Below, piece after piece: positions 1-9,812 of a DNA stretch of 40,475 bases (its first letter is position 1; the number at the start of each line of letters is the position of its first letter). The translations under genes were made by a program, and so were the position numbers. The stretch spans positions 1 through 40,475 of the forward strand of contig URMZ01000015.1 in NCBI GenBank assembly GCA_900549025.1, read 5' to 3'. Origin of the DNA: an uncultured Collinsella sp. Its GTDB lineage: Bacteria > Actinomycetota > Coriobacteriia > Coriobacteriales > Coriobacteriaceae. The notes under the pieces are model-generated. The model had not been told where the DNA came from. It searched no databases and saw only the letters and a list, made by a program, of their open reading frames with translations.

Positions 1-12
1 CCTGCGCAAGAC

Positions 13-38
13 GAAGGCCACATTAAGTGGCCTTCTTT
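13..38 (+). terminator. Rho-independent terminator of a gene left of the window
   Basis: A perfect 9-bp stem (GAAGGCCAC, 13-21, with GTGGCCTTC, 27-35) encloses a 5-nt loop and is followed by a short T run. The orientation suits a plus-strand gene ending before base 1 and converging on gyrA. That gene is not visible. Confidence 0.6.
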
Positions 39-106
39 GCGTGCGGAACTCGCGACAAACCAAAACCACCTCGCCAGCCCAGCGACCATGGGGTCCCAAG
101 GTTTTC

Positions 107-139
107 AAAAAAGCGGTCGGCGCGCAGTGCGCCGACCGC
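107..139 (-). terminator. Terminator of the gyrBA transcript
   Basis: A perfect 11-bp GC-rich stem (GCGGTCGGCGC at 113-123 pairs with 129-139) has a 5-nt loop. On the minus strand it is followed by six T residues (107-112). It lies 40 bp downstream of the gyrA stop, in the right orientation to end gyrA transcription. Confidence 0.85.
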
Positions 140-179
140 CGATATATGGGGTCTGATATTTTCTACCAGCTAGGGCCTC

Positions 180-2918
180 TTACTCGTCTAGGAGATCTTC
201 TGGCATGTCGTTGCCGTCGCCTAGATCGACAGGGGTTTCTTCGGAAGCAGAGCCGTTTTCTGTGGCTTCGCCTTCGGGCTTTTCCTTGGCTGCCGTCATG
301 CGGGCGACAGCGCATACGCGGTCGTTGTCGTCGACGGTCATCATCTTGACGCCCTGGGTGGCGCGGCCGGTCTGGCTGATCTCGTCGGTCTTGACGCGAA
401 TGACCGTCGCGCCCTCCGTCACGATGAACAGCTCGTGCTGCGGGCCCACCGTCTTCATGGCCGCGAGGTTGCCCTTGCGCTCGGTCATTTGAATGGTGTA
501 GACGCCCTGACCGCCGCGATTCTGCTCCGGGTAGTCCGCAACCGGCGTGCGCTTGCCGTAGCCGCGCTCGGTGATGACGAATAGATCGCCGTTGCCGTTA
601 GTGACTTCCATGCCCAGAACGCTCACGCCGTCCTTCAGACCGATACCGCGAACGCCGCTGGTATCGCGGCCGGTGGCGCGCACCTGCTCCTCGGAGAACA
701 TGATCGCCTTGCCCGCGGTGGTGGCCAGGATAATCTTGTCGCCGTCGCGCACGCGGCGCACGTTCAGCAGCGCGTCGTCGTCACGCAGGTTGATAGCGAT
801 CAGGCCGTCGCGACGGCTGCGGTCATATGCGCTCATCACGGTCTTTTTGACCATGCCGCTCTTGGTGGCAAACATCAGGTACTCGTCGGCCGGGAACTCG
901 CGGCAGCTGATGACGCTCGCGATCTTCTCGCCTTCCTCGAAGGGCAGCAGGTTGACGATCGCGGTACCGCGCGCCTGGCGCGTACCCACCGGCAGCTCGT
1001 GCACCTTCAGGCGATAGACCTTGCCCTTGCTCGAGAAGAACAGCACGTACTCGTGCGTGGACGCGATGAACATCTCGTCGATAACGTCGTCCTCTTTGAG
1101 GTTGACGCCCGACACGCCCTTGCCACCGCGCTTCTGGGCACGGTAGGCAGCCACTGGGATACGCTTAACGTAGCCGGTGTGGGTGATGGTCACGACCATA
1201 TCCTCGTCGGCGATGAGGTCCTCGACATCCAGGTCCTTCTCAACCTGGCTGATTTCGGTACGGCGCTTGTCGCCAAACTTCTTGGAGATCTCGCGCATCT
1301 CTTCCTTGATGACGCCCAGAATCTTCTCCTCGTGCGCCAGCAGGTCCTCGTAGTAGGCGATGGCGCGGCGCAGGCCGTCCAACTCTTCTTGGATCTTGTC
1401 GCGCTCCAGGCCGGTCAGGCGGCGCAGCTTCATCTCGAGGATGGCCGTGGTCTGCTCGGGCGTAAAGCCAAAGCGTTCGATCAGTCGGCTGCTGGCCTCG
1501 GAGTCGGTCTGCGAGGAGCGGATGATGCTGATGACCTCGTCGATATGGTCAAGGGCCATCAGGTAGCCCTCGAGGATATGCGCGCGGGCCTGGGCCTTCT
1601 TAAGGTCGAAGCGGGTGCGGCGGGTGACGACGTCGACCTGGTGGTCGATGTAGTGCTGCAGCATCTCGCGCAGGCTCAGGCATTTGGGAACGCCGTTGAC
1701 GAGTGCCAGGTTGTTGGCGCCAAAGGTCGTCTGCAGCGAGGTGTACTTATACAGGTTGTTGAGCACGACCTGCGGAATGACGCCCTTCTTGAGCTCGATG
1801 ACCAGACGGATGCCCTTCTGGTTGGATTCATCGCGCATATCCGAGATGCCCTCGATGCGCTTGTCGTTGACAAGCTGGGCGATCTTCTCCTGCAGGGTGC
1901 CCTTGTTGACCATGTAGGGAATCTCGGTAAAGACCAAGCGGCTGCGGCCGGTCTTGGTGGACTCCACGTGTGCCTTGGCACGCACGGTAATGGAGCCGCG
2001 ACCGGTCTCGTAGCTCTGCTTAATGCCGGCACTGCCCATGATGATGGCACCGGTGGGGAAGTCCGGACCGGGCATGATCTGCATGAGCTCGTCGACGGTG
2101 GCGTCGGGGTTGTCGATCAGGTAGCAGGTGGCCTCGATCGCCTCGGTGAGGTTATGCGGGGCGATGTTGGTGGCCATGCCGACGGCGATGCCTTGGCTGC
2201 CGTTAACCAGCAGGTTGGGGAAGCGCGCAGGCAGCGCCACGGGCTCGGCGAGCGATTCGTCGTAGTTGGGCTGCCAGTCGACGGTATCCTTCTGCAGGTC
2301 GCGCAGCAGTTCCATGGCGGGCTTTGCCAGGCGGCTCTCGGTGTAACGCATGGCCGCCGCGCCGTCGCCGTCGATGTTACCGAAGTTGCCGTGACCATCG
2401 ATGAGCGGCGTGCGCATGGAGAACCACTGCGCCAGGCGAACCATGGCCTCGTAGACCGCGGAGTCACCGTGCGGATGGTACTTACCGATAACTTCGCCGA
2501 CCGTCCAGGCCGACTTCTTATGTGGGCGGTTGGGGTAGATGCCGCTCTCGTTCATCGCGTACAGGATGCGGCGGTGCACCGGCTTTAAGCCGTCGCGCAC
2601 GTCCGGCAGGGCGCGCGCCGTGATGACTGACATCGAATACTCGATGAAAGACTGCTTCATCTCGCGACCGAACTCCGAAATCTGGAGCTGGCCGCCGTTG
2701 ATATCCTCGCCGGCCGAGGCGCCGCGATCGACTTCGCCAAAGCTCTCCTCGAGCTCAGCGTCGTCTTCTTCCTCATCATCATCGGCATCGGGGTTATAGG
2801 CGTCCGGGTCGCCGTCCTCGCCCTGCTCAGCACGGGCAAGCAGGCGCTTCAGATCATCGGGCATACCGGCATCGCCGGCCTCGTCCATATCCTCGTTATT
2901 GTTGATATCGTCTGCCAC
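180..2918 (-). CDS. gyrA: DNA gyrase subunit A
   Basis: This is the breakage-reunion subunit of DNA gyrase (A2B2), which introduces ATP-driven negative supercoils together with GyrB. The product is 912 residues. The GyrA core starts near residue 85. The active-site tyrosine is Y192 in the RYTESR motif. The quinolone-resistance region reads [10 protein letters not shown] at 148-157, so the serine equivalent to E. coli S83 is present. A GyrA-box (QKRGGKG) lies in the C-terminal beta-pinwheel. Unusually, about 75 acidic residues precede the normal start, including long D/E runs. The GTG start at 2918 has an AGGAGGT ribosome site that overlaps the gyrB stop region. The gyrB stop lies 11 bp upstream, so the two genes form an operon. 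The acidic D/E-rich tail at both ends of the protein is uncommon for the family. Confidence 0.98.
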   Translation of the reverse strand: MADDINNNEDMDEAGDAGMPDDLKRLLARAEQGEDGDPDAYNPDADDDEEEDDAELEESFGEVDRGASAGEDINGGQLQISEFGREMKQSFIEYSMSVITARALPDVRDGLKPVHRRILYAMNESGIYPNRPHKKSAWTVGEVIGKYHPHGDSAVYEAMVRLAQWFSMRTPLIDGHGNFGNIDGDGAAAMRYTESRLAKPAMELLRDLQKDTVDWQPNYDESLAEPVALPARFPNLLVNGSQGIAVGMATNIAPHNLTEAIEATCYLIDNPDATVDELMQIMPGPDFPTGAIIMGSAGIKQSYETGRGSITVRAKAHVESTKTGRSRLVFTEIPYMVNKGTLQEKIAQLVNDKRIEGISDMRDESNQKGIRLVIELKKGVIPQVVLNNLYKYTSLQTTFGANNLALVNGVPKCLSLREMLQHYIDHQVDVVTRRTRFDLKKAQARAHILEGYLMALDHIDEVISIIRSSQTDSEASSRLIERFGFTPEQTTAILEMKLRRLTGLERDKIQEELDGLRRAIAYYEDLLAHEEKILGVIKEEMREISKKFGDKRRTEISQVEKDLDVEDLIADEDMVVTITHTGYVKRIPVAAYRAQKRGGKGVSGVNLKEDDVIDEMFIASTHEYVLFFSSKGKVYRLKVHELPVGTRQARGTAIVNLLPFEEGEKIASVISCREFPADEYLMFATKSGMVKKTVMSAYDRSRRDGLIAINLRDDDALLNVRRVRDGDKIILATTAGKAIMFSEEQVRATGRDTSGVRGIGLKDGVSVLGMEVTNGNGDLFVITERGYGKRTPVADYPEQNRGGQGVYTIQMTERKGNLAAMKTVGPQHELFIVTEGATVIRVKTDEISQTGRATQGVKMMTVDDNDRVCAVARMTAAKEKPEGEATENGSASEETPVDLGDGNDMPEDLLDE

Positions 2919-2929
2919 GTTACCTCCTC

Positions 2930-5009
<2,080 letters not shown>

Positions 5010-5012
<3 letters not shown>

Positions 5013-5032
5013 AAAACCCTCGGGAACGAGGG
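5010..5032 (-). terminator. Terminator after dciA
   Basis: CCCTCG (5017-5022) pairs with CGAGGG (5027-5032) around a 4-nt loop. On the minus strand the stem is followed by seven T residues (5016-5010). It ends the dnaN-recF-dciA run before gyrB. Confidence 0.8.
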
Positions 5033-5063
5033 TATTTGGCTCTACAAGGCCACCAGATGCGAT

Positions 5064-5627
5064 TTAAGGCTCTTTTTTGCTTTGCACGCCCTTGGCCCAC
5101 TCGGCACTGGCTCTCATGGCATTCTCGAGGGCCTCGCGCAGTTTTTGGTCTTCGACGGGCGCCACTTGGCGCTCAATCTCGGTGCGCTCGGCCTCACTTA
5201 GGTCGGCGTGCGGGGCCGGCGGGCGCTCGGTCGTCGCCGGGCGCAGGCGCTCCTTGGCGGCGGGCGGCGTGTGACCGGGTGCGGTGGTTTTGAACACCAG
5301 GCCGTCCACATGCGCACCGGCGCGCTCCATGCGCGCGCGGATGATCTCACGCAACAGCGTCATTTCCTGCGTCCACGAGGGCGAATCGAGATATACCAGC
5401 AGCTCATTGGATTCGGGCAGGTAGCGCAGACCCGTCACATGCCGCCCCTCGCGCGTGCCCGAGCACACCGCGTTCCACGCGCGATAGACCGCGCGCGACT
5501 CCTCGGCAGCCTCCATCTGCGCACGGCGCTCAGGCGTCGCCGACGCCAGGATGCGCTGGCGCTCTGCGTTCAAAAACCCACTGAAGGCGACCGTCTCGCT
5601 CTCGCGCTCGTAATTAGCACGTCTCAC
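5064..5627 (-). CDS. dciA: DUF721 / DciA-like protein (replicative helicase operator)
   Basis: The 187-residue product matches the DUF721/DciA family in its central region (about residues 45-110): the WNAVCSG stretch followed by ESNELLVYLDSPSW and a helix with ELTLL-like spacing. DciA proteins act with the replicative helicase DnaB in bacteria lacking DnaC or DnaI loaders. The gene sits between recF and gyrB, as in Mycobacterium and other Actinobacteria. The C-terminal third is charged and probably disordered. The GTG start at 5627 overlaps the recF 3' end by 14 bp, so translation is probably coupled. Family assignment is fairly secure; the helicase-loading role is inferred from the family. 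Confidence 0.8.
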   Translation of the reverse strand: MRRANYERESETVAFSGFLNAERQRILASATPERRAQMEAAEESRAVYRAWNAVCSGTREGRHVTGLRYLPESNELLVYLDSPSWTQEMTLLREIIRARMERAGAHVDGLVFKTTAPGHTPPAAKERLRPATTERPPAPHADLSEAERTEIERQVAPVEDQKLREALENAMRASAEWAKGVQSKKEP

Positions 5628-6720
5628 CCATGCTCACCACCTTGGCTCGATCAAGCAGGTCATCGGTAAAGTACCCCAGGTTGGTCGTGGTTATGACCGT
5701 CTGGATATCATCGCCGATCAGCCGCAGGAAAGCACCGCGACGCTCGCCGTCGAGCTCGCTCATCACGTCGTCCAAAAGCAGCAGCGGGGCGGTGCCCAGG
5801 ACATCGCGAGCCACGGCCACCTCGGCCACCTTCCAGGACAGTACCAACGTTCGCTGCTGTCCTTGGCTGGCAAATGAACGAGCGGAGCGACCCGCCACGG
5901 TAAATTCAATCTCGTCGCGATGCGGTCCCACCAACGTCACGCCGCGGCGAATTTCCTCGTCGGCGTGCTCATCAAGAGCGGCCAGCATGCGCTCGTACGC
6001 CCAGCCCTTCAGCTCTTCGCGATCCTCGACCTGGGGCAAATCCCCCAGCGTGGACGTATAGGTCACGTTGGCAGCCTCACCGGACGCCACTTGCCCGTAG
6101 GCAGTGCGCACATGGCCCGCCAGCCGGTCGAGCAGGGCCAACCGGTGCACGAGCAGGGCCGAGCCCGCACGGGCAATCGAATCGTTCCACGCGCCGAGCA
6201 TCTCACGGCAGCACCAGGTCTCCTTGAGCAAGGCGTTACGCTGGGTCACGCAGCGCCCATAGGTGCTCGCAAGATCGGCATAGCGTGCGCTCAGTTGCAT
6301 GCCAAAGTCATCGAGGGCGGCGCGGCGCACACTGGCGCCTCGCTTAACCATGTCCAGATGGTCGGGGCAAAACAGCACGCTCGGCAGAACCCCGCGCACA
6401 CCGGCGGCAGAGCATCTCTTGCCGTTGCGGCTAAACGAGCGCTTACCGTCCTCCGCGCTCAATCCCATATCAAGCACGCGGCCGTCGCCCTCGAGCCTCA
6501 GCTCGACCTTGCACGAGCCCACGCCATCATGGACGAGCTCGGCTGCGGTCGGATGCCTAAACGAGGCGCCGCTCGTCAGCAGCTGCAGCGCCTCTATGAG
6601 ATTGGTCTTTCCCGCCGCGTTGGGTCCCGCAAGTATCGTCACGCCCTCGTCCAGGGCAAGACGATAGTTATCGAAGCTGCGGTAGTGCGCGACGGAAAGA
6701 TCGCGGGCGAACATGGTCAT
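5614..6720 (-). CDS. recF: DNA replication and repair protein RecF
   Basis: RecF is an SMC-like ATPase that helps load RecA at ssDNA gaps within the RecFOR pathway. The product is 368 residues, the usual length. It carries the Walker A motif GPNAAGKT (about residues 32-39), the ABC signature SQGQQRTL and the Walker B/D-loop LLLLDDVMSELD. The open frame extends further upstream, but that extension is low-complexity and antisense to the dnaN 3' end, so the ATG at 6720 is preferred, 10 bp after the dnaN stop. A second ATG lies 6 bp inside. No clear ribosome site precedes either one, which suggests translational coupling to dnaN. Confidence 0.96.
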   Translation of the reverse strand: MTMFARDLSVAHYRSFDNYRLALDEGVTILAGPNAAGKTNLIEALQLLTSGASFRHPTAAELVHDGVGSCKVELRLEGDGRVLDMGLSAEDGKRSFSRNGKRCSAAGVRGVLPSVLFCPDHLDMVKRGASVRRAALDDFGMQLSARYADLASTYGRCVTQRNALLKETWCCREMLGAWNDSIARAGSALLVHRLALLDRLAGHVRTAYGQVASGEAANVTYTSTLGDLPQVEDREELKGWAYERMLAALDEHADEEIRRGVTLVGPHRDEIEFTVAGRSARSFASQGQQRTLVLSWKVAEVAVARDVLGTAPLLLLDDVMSELDGERRGAFLRLIGDDIQTVITTTNLGYFTDDLLDRAKVVSMGETC

Positions 6721-6730
6721 AGGGCGGTTG

Positions 6731-7834
6731 CTAGATGCGGACCGGCATGACCAGGTACAGGTAGTTGATCTTGTCGTAGGACTTGAAGATGCCCGCCTGC
6801 GAGTAGCTCTTGAGCTCCAGCGTGATCTCCTTCTCCTTGGACAGGGCATTGAGGCAGCCGAAGATGTAGTGGTAGTTGAAGGCGATGGTACCCGACTCGC
6901 CCTCGGCCTCGACATCGATCGTCTCCTGTGCAAGGTCCTGGTCATTGGAAATGGAGGACAGGCCCATCTGCCCGTTCTCGACATCGATCTCGAACTTGAC
7001 GGCGGGGTTGGCGCTCGCGATAACGGCCACGCGCTTGAGGGCGGCGTTAAAGGCGGCGACGTCAATCTTGACGCTCGTCACGCACGAATCGGGGATGAGC
7101 TGCTTGTAGTTGGGGTACACGCCCTCGATGCGGCGCGACACGTAGGTGGTATTGCCGGCCTCGAAGACGACCTGGGTGTCGGTAGCCCCGATCATGATGG
7201 TCGCCTGGCTGGCCATGATGTTCAGCGCGTCGTTAAAGGCGTCAGCCGGAACATTGAGCTCAAAGGAACCCTCGAGGGTCGAGGTCTCAACCTGCGTATC
7301 GCACACGGCCAAGCGGAAGGAATCGGTCGCCACCAGGCGCACGGTGTTGTTTTCGACCTTCATGTGCACGCCGCCCAGGATGGGGCGGGCCTTGTCGGTC
7401 GAGGTGACGCGCCATACGCGCCCGACCATCTCGGACAAGATATCGGTCGGCAGCTCCACGGCGCTCTCGATGGCGTATGCCGGAAACTCGGGGAAGTCAT
7501 TGGCATCGAGCGTGTTCAGGCGGAACGAGCTCTTCTCGCAACCAATCAGCACCTGGCGCTCGGACAGCTCAAAGGTGACCGGGGCATCGGGGAGGGTCTT
7601 AGTGATATTGGAGAGCATCTTACAGGGGATAACCATCTCGCCCTCTTCTTCGACATGCGCCGCGATGCGATGACGGATCGAGATGGTGTAGTTAGAGGTC
7701 TGGAATTCCAAGATGCCGTCTTGGGCCTTAACGAGCACGCCCGACAGGATGGGGAGGGTGGATGCCGAAGCGACACCCTTCATAACGACGCCGATGGCTT
7801 GTGTAAGCGAGCTCTGGCTGACGGTGAACTTCAT
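6731..7834 (-). CDS. dnaN: DNA polymerase III beta sliding clamp
   Basis: This is the ring-shaped processivity clamp that tethers DNA polymerase III and many partner proteins to DNA. The 367 residues have the three-domain beta-clamp layout, starting MKFTVSQSSL and ending with the characteristic LYLVMPVRI tail, which forms part of the client-binding pocket. The ATG at 7834 has an AAAGG ribosome site. It lies 10 bp upstream of recF, with which it forms an operon. Its upstream region is the AT-rich side of the proposed origin. Confidence 0.98.
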   Translation of the reverse strand: MKFTVSQSSLTQAIGVVMKGVASASTLPILSGVLVKAQDGILEFQTSNYTISIRHRIAAHVEEEGEMVIPCKMLSNITKTLPDAPVTFELSERQVLIGCEKSSFRLNTLDANDFPEFPAYAIESAVELPTDILSEMVGRVWRVTSTDKARPILGGVHMKVENNTVRLVATDSFRLAVCDTQVETSTLEGSFELNVPADAFNDALNIMASQATIMIGATDTQVVFEAGNTTYVSRRIEGVYPNYKQLIPDSCVTSVKIDVAAFNAALKRVAVIASANPAVKFEIDVENGQMGLSSISNDQDLAQETIDVEAEGESGTIAFNYHYIFGCLNALSKEKEITLELKSYSQAGIFKSYDKINYLYLVMPVRI

Positions 7835-7840
7835 CTTTTA

Positions 7841-7881
7841 ATACCTTTCTATAGATATAAATATCTTAATAATAGTAATAG
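7841..7881 (+). other. AT-rich unwinding stretch with DnaA-trios
   Basis: By hand count, 34 of the 40 bases at 7841-7880 are A or T. Bases 7867-7881 read TAATAATAGTAATAG, which is five consecutive matches to the DnaA-trio consensus (3'-[G/A]A[T/A]-5'). They lie on the strand whose 3' side faces the DnaA-box-like site at 7894, which is the published polarity of the basal unwinding system. Confidence 0.6.
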
Positions 7882-8046
7882 CACTGACGAAACTGTTGAT
7901 TACTCCCAAAGACGCAGGTCAGACCCAAAAAGAGAATCGACAGCAACCTGTGTGCAACAGGGGTGGTTTTCCACGTTCAAAACCTGCGCAAAACTTTTCA
8001 TCACCGCGGGTTGGGTTTTAGACACCTTATGCCCGTGGCTTCGACA

Positions 8047-8060
8047 AGTTTTCAACAGGT
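8047..8060 (+). other. Putative DnaA box (14-mer shared with the ATPase-rpmH gap)
   Basis: AGTTTTCAACAGGT contains TTTTCAACA, two mismatches from the classical TTATCCACA. The same 14-mer occurs exactly, inverted, at 11247-11260 and 11300-11313. Recurrence in both gaps next to dnaA supports an initiator-binding role. Confidence 0.55.
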
Positions 8061-8072
8061 GTCTCTATTTCC

Positions 8073-9797
8073 CTACGAGCGCAGTGTAATTTTATCGCGC
8101 AGCGACTTGAGGTCTTCGGTGACGGTGCGGTCTTCCTGGATCATCTTCTGGACCTTTTTGTAGCTCGTGCTGACGGTCGAGTGGTTGCGGTTGCCAAATT
8201 CGGCGCCCACCGCCGTGGTCGTCATCTCGCACATCTCGATGGCCAGGTAGATAGCGATATGGCGTGCTTTGGCTATATTGGCGTTGCGACGCGGGCCGAT
8301 GAGCTCCTCGTGCGTCACGCCGTACTGCTCTTCGATGACGGACTGAACCGTCTGGACGTTGATCTTTTTGGCCGATGTGTCGAAGTACTGGCTGGCGATG
8401 GCGTCGATATCGTCAAAGGTGAGCTCCCCGCCCTCGCGCTCGCGGTCGCCCGCCTCGCCGGCGCAGCGCTCGCAAAAGCTCTCGAGTTCGCGGATGTTGG
8501 TGCCCGAGACCTCGGCCATGTGTTTAAAGTGCTCGTCGGTCAGGTGCCCGCCGTCGCCCCCATAGGCCGCCAGCAGCGAGTCGTCGCCTGCCTCGGGAGC
8601 GGCGACGATGGTGTTCTCGTAATAGCGCTGCAAGATCTTGTATTTCATCTCGTAGCTGGGCTCTGCGACCAGGCAGAGCATTCCGGCGTTGAAGCGGCTG
8701 GTCAGACGCTCGTCCATGCTCAGGTCCTTGGGGGCGCGGTCTGCCGCGATGACGACCTTCTTGTTATTGCGGATGAACTCGTCCATGAGCTGGAAAAAGT
8801 AGTCCACGCTCGCGCGCTTGCCGATGATGTTTTGGATGTCATCGATGATGAGCACGTCCACGCCGTGGTACGCCTGCATGATGGGGGCGTTGCTCTTCTT
8901 TTGACGGTCGAACTCGGTCATCAGGTCGTCCAGATATGCCTGGGAGTTGGCATACTTGACCTTGATCTCGGGCGACTTCTCGGCGAGCTCGTTTTTGATG
9001 GCAAGCAGCAGGTGCGTCTTGCCCAGGCCCGATTTGCCGTAGATGAAAAGTGATGTGCATGTGCCGCGCTCGTCCGCGAGGGCGGCAAACTTGAGTGCCG
9101 AGCGATAGGCATGGCTGTTCTCGGGGCCGTAGACAAAGTTCTCAAAGGTAAATTTTGAGTTCGCGGCGAGCGGGGCTCCATCCGTATTCTGCTCGGCCGG
9201 CACGGTCGGTGCTGGCATGGTTGAAGCGGGGGTCGCAGCTTGCGTGGATTTAGTCGGCGCTCCGCCCTTCATCTGGTTCATCATGCGGCGAAAATCGTCG
9301 GCTGAGAGCGTGTTCTTGATTGCAATGCCCGAATCCGCGCCCGCCGCTGCGTCGTGAGCGATGGGCATGTGCGTGACGGGTGCGTTCGTTGACGTCGCTA
9401 CCGCGGTCAGCAACGGCGCCATGGTTTCACGGGAAACATTGCTGTGCTGGTGCTCGATTGTCGGCACGTCGCTTGCGGAGGCTGGTACCGTCGGGGAAGC
9501 AGCGGGGGCCGTGGCGGGCGCCGTCGCGGCAGCGGATTCCGTCACGGCGCCTTGCGGTGCCACGATGTCGAGCGCGATCGGTGCAAAGGCGATTTCTTCC
9601 AGATAGGCCTCAATGGTCGGCTGATGCTTTTTGAGCTGCGCGATGGCAAAGCGCGAGGGGGCCTCGATCGTGAGCGTATCTTCGGTCAGGCTTATGGCCC
9701 GCGATTGCCCCAGCATGTTGATGAGGCGTGCATCTTGGCCGTCGCGCTGGCAAAAGGCGATGGCATCCCCCAGGATGATGCTTGCTTCCTCGTCCAC
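8073..9797 (-). CDS. dnaA: Chromosomal replication initiator protein DnaA
   Basis: DnaA is the AAA+ initiator that binds boxes at oriC, melts the origin and recruits the helicase. The product is 574 residues. Domain I is about 1-75. Domain II (about 80-210) is a long Ala/Pro/Thr-rich linker. The AAA+ core has Walker A GKSGLGKT (254-261), Walker B VLIIDD (315-320) and the box VII arginine finger SRF (367-369). Domain IV begins near 480, and its recognition motif reads NRNHSTV, so N538-H539-S540 replace the usual Asp-His-Thr base-contacting triad; the arginine equivalent to E. coli R399 is kept (R512). The GTG start at 9797 has a GGGAG site and lies 15 bp after the stop of the upstream ATPase gene, so dnaA is probably the second gene of that transcript. 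Confidence 0.98.
   Translation of the reverse strand: MDEEASIILGDAIAFCQRDGQDARLINMLGQSRAISLTEDTLTIEAPSRFAIAQLKKHQPTIEAYLEEIAFAPIALDIVAPQGAVTESAAATAPATAPAASPTVPASASDVPTIEHQHSNVSRETMAPLLTAVATSTNAPVTHMPIAHDAAAGADSGIAIKNTLSADDFRRMMNQMKGGAPTKSTQAATPASTMPAPTVPAEQNTDGAPLAANSKFTFENFVYGPENSHAYRSALKFAALADERGTCTSLFIYGKSGLGKTHLLLAIKNELAEKSPEIKVKYANSQAYLDDLMTEFDRQKKSNAPIMQAYHGVDVLIIDDIQNIIGKRASVDYFFQLMDEFIRNNKKVVIAADRAPKDLSMDERLTSRFNAGMLCLVAEPSYEMKYKILQRYYENTIVAAPEAGDDSLLAAYGGDGGHLTDEHFKHMAEVSGTNIRELESFCERCAGEAGDREREGGELTFDDIDAIASQYFDTSAKKINVQTVQSVIEEQYGVTHEELIGPRRNANIAKARHIAIYLAIEMCEMTTTAVGAEFGNRNHSTVSTSYKKVQKMIQEDRTVTEDLKSLRDKITLRS
9423..9438. other. Degenerate parS-like site within dnaA
   Basis: GGTTTCACGGGAAACA matches 14 of 16 positions of TGTTTCACGTGAAACA. 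It lies in the part of dnaA encoding the variable domain II linker. It may be a weak ParB site or a chance match. Confidence 0.35.
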
Positions 9798-9812
9798 TGT
9801 CTCTCCCGTTCT

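Larger units (their letters stand above)
7835..8072. other. oriC: Probable oriC core (dnaA-dnaN intergenic region)
   Basis: These 238 bases separate the dnaA stop from the dnaN start. Reading from dnaA towards dnaN they contain the 14-mer AGTTTTCAACAGGT (8047-8060), TTTTCCACG (7967-7975), a dyad CCTGT-N5-ACAGG (7947-7961), a box-like TGTTGATTA (7894-7902), five consecutive DnaA-trios (7881 to 7867) and an AT-rich stretch (7866-7841). That order is the same as in the Bacillus subtilis incC unwinding region, which also lies between dnaA and dnaN. Flanking genes diverge from the wider region, as expected at an origin. No exact TTATCCACA is present. The assignment is inference from layout. Confidence 0.75.

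Noticed and set aside
999..2588. 529-codon plus-strand open frame within gyrA
   Set aside because: It is antisense to strongly conserved GyrA sequence, its Val/Leu/Asp-rich composition is typical of a complementary-frame shadow in GC-rich DNA, and it has no ribosome site.
6713..8089. 458-codon plus-strand open frame over dnaN and oriC
   Set aside because: It is antisense to DnaN and then runs through the AT-rich origin region; no start signal supports it.
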